DNA of 8,778 nt from CAYHZL01 sp964361075 (GCA_964361075.1 CAYHZL010000152.1:1-8778), one strand, 5' to 3'. Shown: positions 1 to 5,911, numbered from the stretch's first letter. Notes: generated from the letters alone by a model not told the origin. Numbers and translations are program-made.

Positions 1-56
1 AAGGTGTCTGACATCTTCTTTCGCTAACAATATTTCAGATGTTTCAACACTCTCAC

Positions 57-638
57 TTACTGTGCTGTGAATCCCATCTTTCTCAATTCATCTCGCAACT
101 TTGCCGCGCGCTCATAATCTTCTTTTTCAATCGCCTCTTTCAGCGACGCTTGCATCAGTTCAAACTTTGAAAGATGTTGCTGTGCCGGAGATTGTACTTC
201 GCCATCCACAGTTTGTTGCGCCTCATCTTCATCTGCAGTAACACCGGCTTCACTCAACACTTCTTCATCAACATAGATTGGCACACCATACCGAACCGCC
301 AGCGCAATCGCATCACTCGGGCGAGAATCAATTTCTTGCACGTCGCTTAATCCTTCGATAATAATTTTTGCATAAAAAGTTCCATCACGCAATTCGTTGA
401 TGTACACTTCGTTCAAAGAAATTGCGAATGTATCAATAATATTTTTCATCAAGTCATGCGTCAGCGGACGCGGCGGTTTCATCCCTTCTAATTCCAACGC
501 GATTGACTGCGCCTCGAACGCACCAATAATAATCGGCAGACGGCGGTTGCCGTTTGTTTCCCGCAAAATAAGTGCATACGCACCTGCTGTTGACGGACTT
601 GTTGATAAACCTAAAATATCTACTTGAATTTTTTCCAC
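57..638 (-). CDS. Bifunctional nuclease family protein (BFN/DUF151 domain plus C-terminal UVR motif)
   Basis: The 193-residue protein has two parts. Residues 1-133 form a BFN (DUF151) domain, with the family landmarks LPIIIG (34-39), FEAQ (41-44), PRPLTHDL (56-63) and DSRPSDAIALA (104-114). After an acidic, Gln-rich linker (about 134-155), residues 159-190 form a UvrB/UvrC-type (UVR) helical hairpin containing KEDYERAAKLRDELRKM. Family members are described as having DNase and RNase activity; the cellular substrate is unknown. The UVR motif suggests a protein partner, by inference. The start is a GTG at 636-638 preceded by AGGAAAA, which lies inside the last codons of etfA. The etfA stop is two bases upstream, so translation is probably coupled to etfA. 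Length and domain order fit the usual Bacteroidota/Chlorobiota form. Confidence 0.93.
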   Translation of the reverse strand: MEKIQVDILGLSTSPSTAGAYALILRETNGNRRLPIIIGAFEAQSIALELEGMKPPRPLTHDLMKNIIDTFAISLNEVYINELRDGTFYAKIIIEGLSDVQEIDSRPSDAIALAVRYGVPIYVDEEVLSEAGVTADEDEAQQTVDGEVQSPAQQHLSKFELMQASLKEAIEKEDYERAAKLRDELRKMGFTAQ

Positions 639-640
639 AA

Positions 641-1615
641 TTATTTTCCTAATACTTTTTTCAATTCCGCATTCAGTGCGGGAATAACTTCAAATGCATC
701 GCCGACAATGCCATAATCTGCGACAGAAAAAATCGGCGCATCTTTATCTTTGTTGATCGCAACAATATATTTTGAAGACGACATCCCTGCCAGATGCTGC
801 ACCGCGCCGGAAATTGCAACTGCGATATAGAGCGATGGTGAAACTGTTTTTCCAGTTTGTCCGACTTGTTCGTCATGCGGACGCCAGCCGGCATCTACTG
901 CCGCACGCGACGCACCAACTGCTGCACCAAGTGTACCGGCAATATCTTCAATCATTTTAAAATTCTCCGGCGCTTTTAATCCACGTCCGCCGGAAACAAT
1001 AATATCAGCTTCAGTAACATCCTTCCTGCCGCTCGCTTGTTTTGTTTCTTTAACTACTGCGCTAAAATCTGCATCACTCAATTCAATAATTTTCTTTTCA
1101 ACGACAGCGCTTTCGCCGGAAGAATTTCCTGCTGTAAAAACATTCGGACGAAGTGAAAATAATTGTACAGATGATTTCACGACAACATCAACAATTCCTT
1201 TGCCTGCGTACACCGGACGCGATGCAACGATTGCACCGTTATCAACACGAAGCGCTGTGCAATCAGGAACAAGACCGGCATCAAGCTTTACCGCAACACG
1301 CGGGGCAACATCTTTTCCCATTGCACTCGCAGGAAGAAGCAATACATCCGCAGATTCTTGTACAGCAACTTCAGCAATTATTTTTGCGTACGCTGTTGTT
1401 GAATAATTTTCGAGACGCGCATCTTCTACAACAAAAACTTTTGATGCACCGTATCCGCCAAGCTGTAGTGCGATGCTGCTCGCATTATTGCCGACAACAA
1501 GCGCAATACATTCTGCCTGTAACTGATCTGCAAGTGTTGTTGCGGCACGAACAGTTTCAAACGCAGTTTTTTTGAATTGATTATTTCGTTGTTCTGCAAA
1601 TGCGAGTATTTTCAT
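641..1615 (-). CDS. etfA: Electron transfer flavoprotein, alpha subunit
   Basis: EtfA carries the FAD of the EtfAB heterodimer, which passes electrons from flavin dehydrogenases such as acyl-CoA dehydrogenases to the quinone pool or other acceptors in the cytoplasm. The 324-residue protein is full length. Its N-terminal alpha/beta domain starts at MKILAFAEQ. The C-terminal FAD domain shows SGGRGL (208-213), SRAAVDAGW (236-244), QVGQTGK (250-256), ISGAVQHLAGM (268-278), NKDKDAPIF (288-296) and DYGIVGD (300-306), all standard FAD-binding signatures. The ATG at 1613-1615 has no clear Shine-Dalgarno sequence. It lies 10 bases after the stop of the broken toxin gene. etfB is not adjacent as usual but lies about 550 bases upstream, beyond a toxin-antitoxin remnant. 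Expression probably depends on readthrough of the hairpin element at 1659-1834 or on a nearer promoter I cannot identify. Confidence 0.97.
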   Translation of the reverse strand: MKILAFAEQRNNQFKKTAFETVRAATTLADQLQAECIALVVGNNASSIALQLGGYGASKVFVVEDARLENYSTTAYAKIIAEVAVQESADVLLLPASAMGKDVAPRVAVKLDAGLVPDCTALRVDNGAIVASRPVYAGKGIVDVVVKSSVQLFSLRPNVFTAGNSSGESAVVEKKIIELSDADFSAVVKETKQASGRKDVTEADIIVSGGRGLKAPENFKMIEDIAGTLGAAVGASRAAVDAGWRPHDEQVGQTGKTVSPSLYIAVAISGAVQHLAGMSSSKYIVAINKDKDAPIFSVADYGIVGDAFEVIPALNAELKKVLGK

Positions 1616-1625
1616 AGAATAATTA

Positions 1626-1946
1626 TTATTCTTGCAACCAGTTAATTATTGTGTTTTTGTAACTACTCAACGTCTTTTTTGTAATTTCAGTATTCCCAAA
1701 AAAAACGAATCCCCCGTCCCGATTAAAAAGCAAATCGGGACACCCCCTTTTCAAGGGGGATTTAAAGCAAGTATTCCCCCTTGAAAAGGGGGTTAGGGGG
1801 ATTAGTTGAATCAACAATAACGCTGAGCAGTTACTTTTTATTCGATATAATCTTTTAGAAGAAATTTCTCCAATTGCTCCCACCAACATTTCATCTACAA
1901 ATGGAAATCTCACTATAACGATTTGACCGGATTGTTTCATTGCCAT
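1626..1946 (-). pseudogene. Broken MazF/PemK-like toxin gene carrying a palindromic element
   Basis: The open frame starts MKQSGQIVIVRFPFVDE, which matches the first beta strand of MazF/PemK-type endoribonuclease toxins. It then jumps directly to VGAIGEISSKRLYRIK, which resembles the C-terminal end of the same family. The middle (roughly 60-70 residues in a normal protein of about 110) is missing. Sixty further codons are supplied by the mobile element at 1659-1834 and flanking A residues, after which the frame closes with NTIINWLQE. Without the insert the remnant would be only about 46 residues, so toxin activity is very unlikely. The first ATG (1944-1946) and a second (1938-1940) both overlap the antitoxin stop; the second gives a classic ATGA overlap. 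The family assignment rests on short terminal matches and is moderately sure. Confidence 0.62.
1659..1834. mobile_element. Short palindromic MITE-like element, copy A (176 bp)
   Basis: The ends are inverted repeats: GTAACTACTCAACG at 1659-1672 and CGCTGAGCAGTTAC at 1821-1834. The interior, from about 1686, is nearly identical to the reverse complement of the element at 5390-5598. It holds the hairpin GTCCCGATT/AATCGGGAC and two inverted copies of CCCCCTTTTCAAGGGGG. Flanks are runs of five T on both sides; the 8-bp duplications seen at the other copies are not visible here. It lies within the toxin remnant and within the etf operon, upstream of etfA. It has no coding capacity of its own, so it is a non-autonomous element. 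Confidence 0.85.
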
Positions 1947-2155
1947 TTTTCTTTGAATGTTGCATTATCATAGATTGATGTGTCTTCGTTTTCCATCCCG
2001 CGAAGTGCAGATGCAACCGAAAATATATTCCAGTTCTTTATGTCTTTATTCACATCGTATTTTACCGATAAATAATCTGAATAATCAAGCACTTGCCGTT
2101 GAAGGTATTCCGGCAAATGAGATATTTTTTCCTGAATTTGTTGTGCAACTGTCAT
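1937..2155 (-). CDS. DUF2281/VapB-like antitoxin, small protein
   Basis: The 72-residue protein begins MTVAQQIQEKISHLPEYLQRQVLDYSDYL, the pattern of DUF2281-type antitoxins (a short helix, LP, then a leucine-rich helix ending in YL). Such proteins bind and neutralise a partner toxin and usually repress their own operon. The C-terminal half is polar and probably the toxin-binding tail, ending ATFKEKWQ. A good ribosome site, GGAGG at 2160-2164, is followed by the ATG at 2153-2155, only 11 bases after the etfB stop. The stop overlaps the start of the broken toxin gene, as expected for an antitoxin-toxin pair. With the partner inactive, the antitoxin is probably a relic or acts on related toxins elsewhere. 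Assignment is from the N-terminal pattern plus context. Confidence 0.75.
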   Translation of the reverse strand: MTVAQQIQEKISHLPEYLQRQVLDYSDYLSVKYDVNKDIKNWNIFSVASALRGMENEDTSIYDNATFKEKWQ

Positions 2156-2159
2156 ATTG

Positions 2160-2164
2160 CCTCC
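2160..2164 (-). promoter_or_regulatory. Ribosome binding site of the antitoxin gene
   Basis: GGAGG on the minus strand, four bases before the ATG at 2155. It is much stronger than the sites of hisD, hisC, etfB and etfA in the same operon. This suggests that the toxin-antitoxin pair arrived with its own translation signal. Confidence 0.7.
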
Positions 2165-2166
2165 AG

Positions 2167-2913
2167 TTAAATTACTTTTGCTTCTTCATGTAATAGACGA
2201 ACAAGTTCCGCAACTGCACTTGCATCAGTACCAACAATTTTCCCGGCATTCTTTGCGGGTGGTTTGCGCAATGCAATGACTTCGGTTTTTGATTCGACAG
2301 CCGCAACTGTTCGTTCTTCAATCAGCTTGCGCTTTGCATCCATAATTCCTCTGAGTGAAGGGTAGCGCGGAGTATTCAATCCTTTTTGTGCGCTGATAAC
2401 TGCCGGAAGCTGCGCATGCACTACTTCGTGTCCGCCTTCAATTTCGCGTTCCGCCATAATATTTTTTTCATTCACTTCTAATTTTATCACGACGGAAATC
2501 GAAGGAATCCCCAGCATCTCTGCTACTAATCCGGAGACTTGCGCATCATCGTAATCAATTGATTGTTTGCCACACAGTATAATGTCGGGAGAAATTTCTT
2601 TTGCAAAATCTGCAAGCGCACGCGCAACAGCAAACGAATCGTGCACCGATGCATCTTTCAACAAGACCGCTTTGTCACATCCCATTGCGAGCGCCTTGCG
2701 CAATGTTTCTTTGTTCGCATCAACGCCAAGTGAAACGACAACAACTTCGCCGGTAAATTTTTCGCGAAGCGTAAGACCTTCTTCAACAGCAAATTCATCA
2801 TACGGACTGAGCATATAATTTACTCCAGCCGGATCAATTGTTGTACCGTCAGCGCCGACATTCACTTTTACTTCTGTGTCGGGAACGTGATTAACAAAGA
2901 CAAGAATTTTCAT
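2167..2913 (-). CDS. etfB: Electron transfer flavoprotein, beta subunit
   Basis: EtfB pairs with EtfA and holds a structural AMP (or, in bifurcating types, a second FAD). The 248-residue protein is full length and has the expected landmarks: MKILVFVNHVPDTE at the start, SPYDEFAVEEGL (36-47), CGKQSIDYDDAQ (114-125), and the beta-subunit signature LNTPRYPSLRGIMDAKRK at 179-196. The gene starts 21 bases after hisC with no obvious Shine-Dalgarno sequence. Downstream, the usual etfA neighbour is displaced by a small toxin-antitoxin cassette. Whether this Etf serves beta-oxidation or another dehydrogenase cannot be told, because no dehydrogenase gene is in the window. Confidence 0.97.
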   Translation of the reverse strand: MKILVFVNHVPDTEVKVNVGADGTTIDPAGVNYMLSPYDEFAVEEGLTLREKFTGEVVVVSLGVDANKETLRKALAMGCDKAVLLKDASVHDSFAVARALADFAKEISPDIILCGKQSIDYDDAQVSGLVAEMLGIPSISVVIKLEVNEKNIMAEREIEGGHEVVHAQLPAVISAQKGLNTPRYPSLRGIMDAKRKLIEERTVAAVESKTEVIALRKPPAKNAGKIVGTDASAVAELVRLLHEEAKVI

Positions 2914-2934
2914 AGCAGTCGTTTTGGTTTCAGA

Positions 2935-4008
2935 TTATAAATTTTTATGTAACACCGAAATAAATTTTTTATTTTCTTCTTCTGTTCCGGCATTCACGCG
3001 AAGTGTCTTTTCAAGCATTGGATACGAACTCACATCTCGCACAAGCACATTATCATCGAACAGCTTTGTGAACAATGCACCGGCATCATATTCCGTTTTA
3101 AAGATAAGGAAATTTGAGTCGGAAGGAAACACGCGAACTTTTTTCATTTCATACAGCGCGTGGTACAAAAATTCTTTCTGTATTTTAATATAATGAATTC
3201 TCTCTTGAACCAGGCTCGCGTTCAGCATTAACTTGATTGCAATTGAGGCAGAAAAATTATTTACCGTAAACGGAATTTTTGGTTTTAACAATTCATTACA
3301 CAGCGCGGGCTGCGCAAGTAAATAGCCTATGCGCAAGCCTGCCATGCTGAATGCTTTTGAAAATGTCCGCAGCACAATCAATCGGTCATAGCGAGCAACA
3401 AGCGATTGCGCACTTTGCTTATTCGAAAATTCAATATATGCTTCGTCTACCACAACAATTCCGGAAGTTCCATTCAGAATGCGTTCGACATCAGCAATTG
3501 AAATTGATTGTCCGGTTGGGCTGTTGGGAGAGACCAAAATAATTAATGACGGATTTTCCTTTTTTGCCGCTGCGAGAATTTTTTCTGTATCAAATTGTAA
3601 CTCATCGTTCATTAACACCTCAACAACTTCACCTTCAAATATTTTTACTGCTTTCTCGTAGAGAAAAAATGTTGGAGACGGAATCAATACTTTCGTTCCG
3701 CGCGAAACGGTTGCCATCAAAATTGTGTACATCAATTCATTCGAACCGTTGCCGGCAATAATTCCTTCCACCGGATGATTGACATAGTTCGACAATGCGC
3801 CGAGTAAATGCGTCGGAAATACATCGGGATAACGATTCCATGATGTGTGAAAAAATTCTTCGCTCAATTCGCGTTTCAATGCATCAGGAAGATCGAACGG
3901 ATTTTCGTTTTGATTCAACTTTATCAATTCCGGTGAAAGTGGTTTTCCCTTCACTGCGTATGTTTCAAGCGCGCGAACGCTCGGCTTTATATTTTCTAAA
4001 AAACTCAT
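2935..4008 (-). CDS. hisC: Histidinol-phosphate aminotransferase
   Basis: This PLP-dependent class I/II aminotransferase converts imidazole-acetol phosphate and glutamate to histidinol phosphate in histidine synthesis. The 357-residue length is typical. Visible motifs are NQNENPF (32-38), AGNGSNELM (85-93, phosphate and cofactor pocket), SPNSPTG (160-166), VVDEAYIEF (186-194, Asp that contacts the PLP ring nitrogen), RTFSKAFSMAGLRIGY (214-229, with K218 as the Schiff-base lysine) and LRVNAGT (336-342, arginine that binds the substrate). The ATG at 4006-4008 is six bases after the hisD stop, with a weak GAAAG upstream inside hisD. Some family members also act on aromatic amino acids, but adjacency to hisD supports the histidine role. 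Confidence 0.95.
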   Translation of the reverse strand: MSFLENIKPSVRALETYAVKGKPLSPELIKLNQNENPFDLPDALKRELSEEFFHTSWNRYPDVFPTHLLGALSNYVNHPVEGIIAGNGSNELMYTILMATVSRGTKVLIPSPTFFLYEKAVKIFEGEVVEVLMNDELQFDTEKILAAAKKENPSLIILVSPNSPTGQSISIADVERILNGTSGIVVVDEAYIEFSNKQSAQSLVARYDRLIVLRTFSKAFSMAGLRIGYLLAQPALCNELLKPKIPFTVNNFSASIAIKLMLNASLVQERIHYIKIQKEFLYHALYEMKKVRVFPSDSNFLIFKTEYDAGALFTKLFDDNVLVRDVSSYPMLEKTLRVNAGTEEENKKFISVLHKNL

Positions 4009-4014
4009 TGTTAT

Positions 4015-5295
4015 TTATTTCTTTCGTAATCGGATAGAGAGCGCGTGTGCCGTTAATCGCTCGCGTTCCGCAAATAGGGCAACATCATCGGCAACGTGCT
4101 GCATTTTCTTTTTTGAATATTTCACAACACTGGAACGTTTCACAAAATCATCGACAGAAAGCGGTGATGAAAAACGCGATGTCCGTTCCGTGGGCAGCAC
4201 GTGATTTGAGCCGGCAAAATAATCACCGATTGCAACGGGCGAATAGTTGCCAAGAAAAATTGCGCCGGCGTGTTGAATTTTTTTCAGCGCTGCCTCGTCG
4301 TTCTTTGTAATAATTTCCAAATGTTCCGGCGCAAGATAATTGACGACATCAATTCCCTGCTGAATATTTTTCACCAAAATACACGCACCACGATTTTTCA
4401 ACGAGACCGCAATTATTTCTTTGCGCGATAATCCCGGAATAAATTTTTGTAATGCTTCTTGAATTTTATCAATAAGTTTCACGCTTGGTGTTACAAGAAT
4501 TGAAGAAGCAAGTTCATCATGTTCTGCCTGCGCCAACATATCCGATGCAATAAATTCCGCATTGGCACTATCATCGGCAAGTATTACTACTTCACTCGGA
4601 CCGGCAAAACTATCGATGCCGACTTTACCAAAAACCATTTTCTTCGCTGTCGCCACAAAAATATTTCCCGGTCCAACAATTTTATCTACAACGGGAATAG
4701 TTTCTGTGCCGTATGCAAGCGCAGCAATTGCTTGCGCACCGCCAACGCGATACACATTGTTAATTCCAAGTATCGCTGCGGCTAACAACACATCGGAATT
4801 GACATTTCCATTTTTGTCGGGCGGAGAAACAAGATGTATTTCTTTTACACCGGCAACCTGCGCAGGAATAACATTCATCAAAACGGTTGAAGGATACGCC
4901 GCTTTTCCGCCGGGAACATACACGCCAACTTTTTCCATCGGCAAATACAATTGACGCAATTCTGAACCGAATTGCTCTTTCAATTTCCAGTTTGCGCGAC
5001 GCTGCTTGTTGTGAAATGCACGAATATTTTTTATTGCTTGACGAAGAATCTTTACAAAACGTGTATCGCCATTGCGAAACGCGTTCTGTATTTCTTTTTC
5101 ATCCACACGCAACGAAGTAAGTGTTGCGTGATCAAATTTCTTTGCGTACAATCGCAATGCGGCATCGCCGTTGCGACGCACAGTATTAATAATTTTCGTT
5201 ACTGTCGTTTCAATCTCGGCTGTTGATGCCGGTGAAGAATTTGAAAGAGACAACGGGATTGCTTTTGAAGTGCGGAGATCGATCGTTCTCATCAT
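4015..5295 (-). CDS. hisD: Histidinol dehydrogenase
   Basis: This zinc enzyme oxidises L-histidinol to L-histidine in two NAD-dependent steps, ending the pathway. The 426 residues match the usual length. Motifs include YVPGGKAAYPSTVLMN (126-141), VGPGNIFVATAKK (207-219), DSFAGPSEV (228-236), DMLAQAEHDELA (252-263), NYLAPEHLE (319-327), GDYFAGSNHVLPT (357-369) and SVDDFVK (380-386). By comparison with the E. coli enzyme, the zinc ligands are Q256, H259, D358 and H417, and the catalytic pair is E324-H325; all are present. Two ATG codons in tandem (5290-5295) give an uncertain start by one residue, with only weak ribosome-site similarity. It is the first gene of the run in this window. Upstream lie repeats, so hisG or a promoter is not visible. 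Confidence 0.96.
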   Translation of the reverse strand: MMRTIDLRTSKAIPLSLSNSSPASTAEIETTVTKIINTVRRNGDAALRLYAKKFDHATLTSLRVDEKEIQNAFRNGDTRFVKILRQAIKNIRAFHNKQRRANWKLKEQFGSELRQLYLPMEKVGVYVPGGKAAYPSTVLMNVIPAQVAGVKEIHLVSPPDKNGNVNSDVLLAAAILGINNVYRVGGAQAIAALAYGTETIPVVDKIVGPGNIFVATAKKMVFGKVGIDSFAGPSEVVILADDSANAEFIASDMLAQAEHDELASSILVTPSVKLIDKIQEALQKFIPGLSRKEIIAVSLKNRGACILVKNIQQGIDVVNYLAPEHLEIITKNDEAALKKIQHAGAIFLGNYSPVAIGDYFAGSNHVLPTERTSRFSSPLSVDDFVKRSSVVKYSKKKMQHVADDVALFAERERLTAHALSIRLRKK

Positions 5296-5381
5296 AAAAG
5301 AATTGCTTTCATTTTCACTTCAGGGCGGTTCTATAAATTGAAAAAAAAATTTCTCGCAAAGACGCGAAGTCGCAAAGTATT

Positions 5382-5389
5382 GATTTTAT
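5382..5389. repeat. 8-bp target duplication, left copy (GATTTTAT)
   Basis: GATTTTAT lies immediately before the GTAAC end at 5390 and is repeated exactly at 5599-5606, immediately after the GTTAC end. This is a perfect direct repeat at both element borders, as left by a cut-and-paste transposase. Confidence 0.85.
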
Positions 5390-5598
5390 GTAACTACACA
5401 GCGTTATTGTTGATTCAACTAATCCCCCTAACCCCCTTTTCAAGGGGGAATACTTGCTTTAAATCCCCCTTGAAAAGGGGGTGTCCCGATTTGCTTTTTA
5501 ATCGGGACGGGGGATTCGTTTTTGTTCTTTGGAAATACTGAAATTATGCCGAAGGAGTCATTCGGACCTTCGGGAAAAAAAACACACTGTGTAGTTAC
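5390..5598. mobile_element. Short palindromic MITE-like element, copy B (209 bp)
   Basis: The ends are GTAACTACACAGCG (5390-5403) and its inverted partner ending CACTGTGTAGTTAC (5585-5598). The core is nearly identical to copy A in inverse orientation: two inverted copies of CCCCCTTTTCAAGGGGG, then the GTCCCGATT/AATCGGGAC hairpin, all between outer AATCCCCC and GGGGGATT. Relative to copy A it has an added segment with the hairpin CCGAAGG (5549-5555) / CCTTCGG (5567-5573). Perfect 8-bp duplications flank it. There is no coding capacity, so it must be moved in trans. Ends beginning GTAA plus 8-bp duplications fit the IS66 family; this link is inference. Confidence 0.88.
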
Positions 5599-5606
5599 GA
5601 TTTTAT
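5599..5606. repeat. 8-bp target duplication, right copy (GATTTTAT)
   Basis: Exact copy of 5382-5389, directly abutting the right end of the 209-bp element. Confidence 0.85.
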
Positions 5607-5614
5607 TATGCTTT

Positions 5615-5622
5615 AATAATTG
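5615..5622. repeat. 8-bp target duplication, left copy (AATAATTG)
   Basis: AATAATTG precedes the GCAAC end at 5623 and recurs exactly at 5768-5775 after the ATTAC end. It is the same size as the duplication of the neighbouring element but a different sequence, so the two elements inserted independently. Confidence 0.85.
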
Positions 5623-5767
5623 GCAACTACTCAGCAGTGATGTTTTTTTTGCCACGAAGGCACAAAGAAACACGAAGAATTCCTTACTAAAACTTTGTGA
5701 AACTTGGTGTTTTCGTGTCTTTGTGGCATATTTTTACTTTCTTTTTTTGCTGCTGCTGAGTAATTAC
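5623..5767. mobile_element. Short palindromic MITE-like element, copy D (145 bp, different core)
   Basis: The ends GCAACTACTCAGC (5623-5635) and GCTGAGTAATTAC (5755-5767) are the same terminal repeats as the neighbouring 209-bp element. The core is unrelated: a long imperfect inverted repeat with arms 5651-5678 (GCCACGAAGGCACAAAG and on) and 5701-5727 (ending CGTGTCTTTGTGGC). Perfect 8-bp duplications AATAATTG flank it. Two elements with the same ends, the same duplication size and different cores imply one transposase moving different cargo. Confidence 0.85.
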
Positions 5768-5775
5768 AATAATTG
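5768..5775. repeat. 8-bp target duplication, right copy (AATAATTG)
   Basis: Exact copy of 5615-5622 directly abutting the right end of the 145-bp element. Confidence 0.85.
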
Positions 5776-5842
5776 TTTTCTTTGCGCCTTGGCGGTGAAA
5801 CAATGAATTTTTAGAACTGCCCTTCAATATACTTACATAAAG

Positions 5843-5876
5843 CAAAAAAAGGAAACCCGAAATCAAGTTTCCTTTT
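5843..5876 (-). terminator. Rho-independent terminator of the peroxidase gene
   Basis: On the minus strand, AAAAGGAAAC pairs with GTTTCCTTTT around a 10-base loop (arms 5867-5876 and 5847-5856), and the T run continues to 5844. It lies about 35 bases after the stop of the minus-strand peroxidase gene. The A-rich side also gives a short T run on the plus strand, but no plus-strand gene precedes it. Confidence 0.75.
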
Positions 5877-5911
5877 CTGCAGATATTGTTATGCAATCTA
5901 ATGAAATAAAT

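Larger units (their letters stand above)
5350..5800. repeat. Older inverted repeat of 8-bp units, split by two insertions
   Basis: The left arm (5350-5377) reads TTTCTCGCAAAGACGCGAAG and continues with CGCAAAG, an 8-bp rhythm of CGCAAAG-type units. The right arm (5780-5800) is CTTTGCGCCTTGGCGGTGAAA, whose reverse complement shows the same rhythm. Removing the two inserted elements and one copy of each duplication brings the arms together as an imperfect palindrome of about 81 bp. That this was once a single repeat is inference from the restored symmetry. Confidence 0.6.
5296..5911. other. Gene-free region of 616 bases made of nested repeats
   Basis: I see no credible gene here; the small open frames are translations of repeats. 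From left to right it holds a short leader of hisD (to about 5340), the left arm of an 8-bp-unit inverted repeat (5350-5377), the 209-bp element with its duplication, the 145-bp element with its duplication, the right arm of the outer repeat (5780-5800), and a terminator for the peroxidase gene (5847-5876). Confidence 0.8.

Noticed and set aside
1..14. Possible start of another minus-strand gene downstream of bfn (ATG at 12-14, reading M-S-D-T).
   Set aside because: Only four codons are visible, and the purine-rich sequence lies directly against the ATG without proper spacing. There is not enough to support a gene.
1153..1575. 140-codon plus-strand open frame opposite etfA.
   Set aside because: It is a Gln/His-rich shadow of the etfA coding strand with no family likeness; etfA itself is unmistakable.
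1740..1802. G-quadruplex potential in the G5 runs of copy A (for example GGGGGTTAGGGGG).
   Set aside because: The G runs pair with nearby C5 runs as perfect hairpins, and four well-spaced G runs are not present on one strand without that pairing.
4562..4954. 130-codon plus-strand frame opposite hisD.
   Set aside because: Shadow of hisD; its content mirrors conserved hisD motifs read in reverse.
5338..5541. Open frame of 67 codons through copy B, and similar small frames across 5440-5896.
   Set aside because: They are translations of palindromic repeat DNA (the same peptide LIQLIPLTPFSRG also appears in the interrupted toxin gene). They have no ribosome sites and do not resemble proteins.
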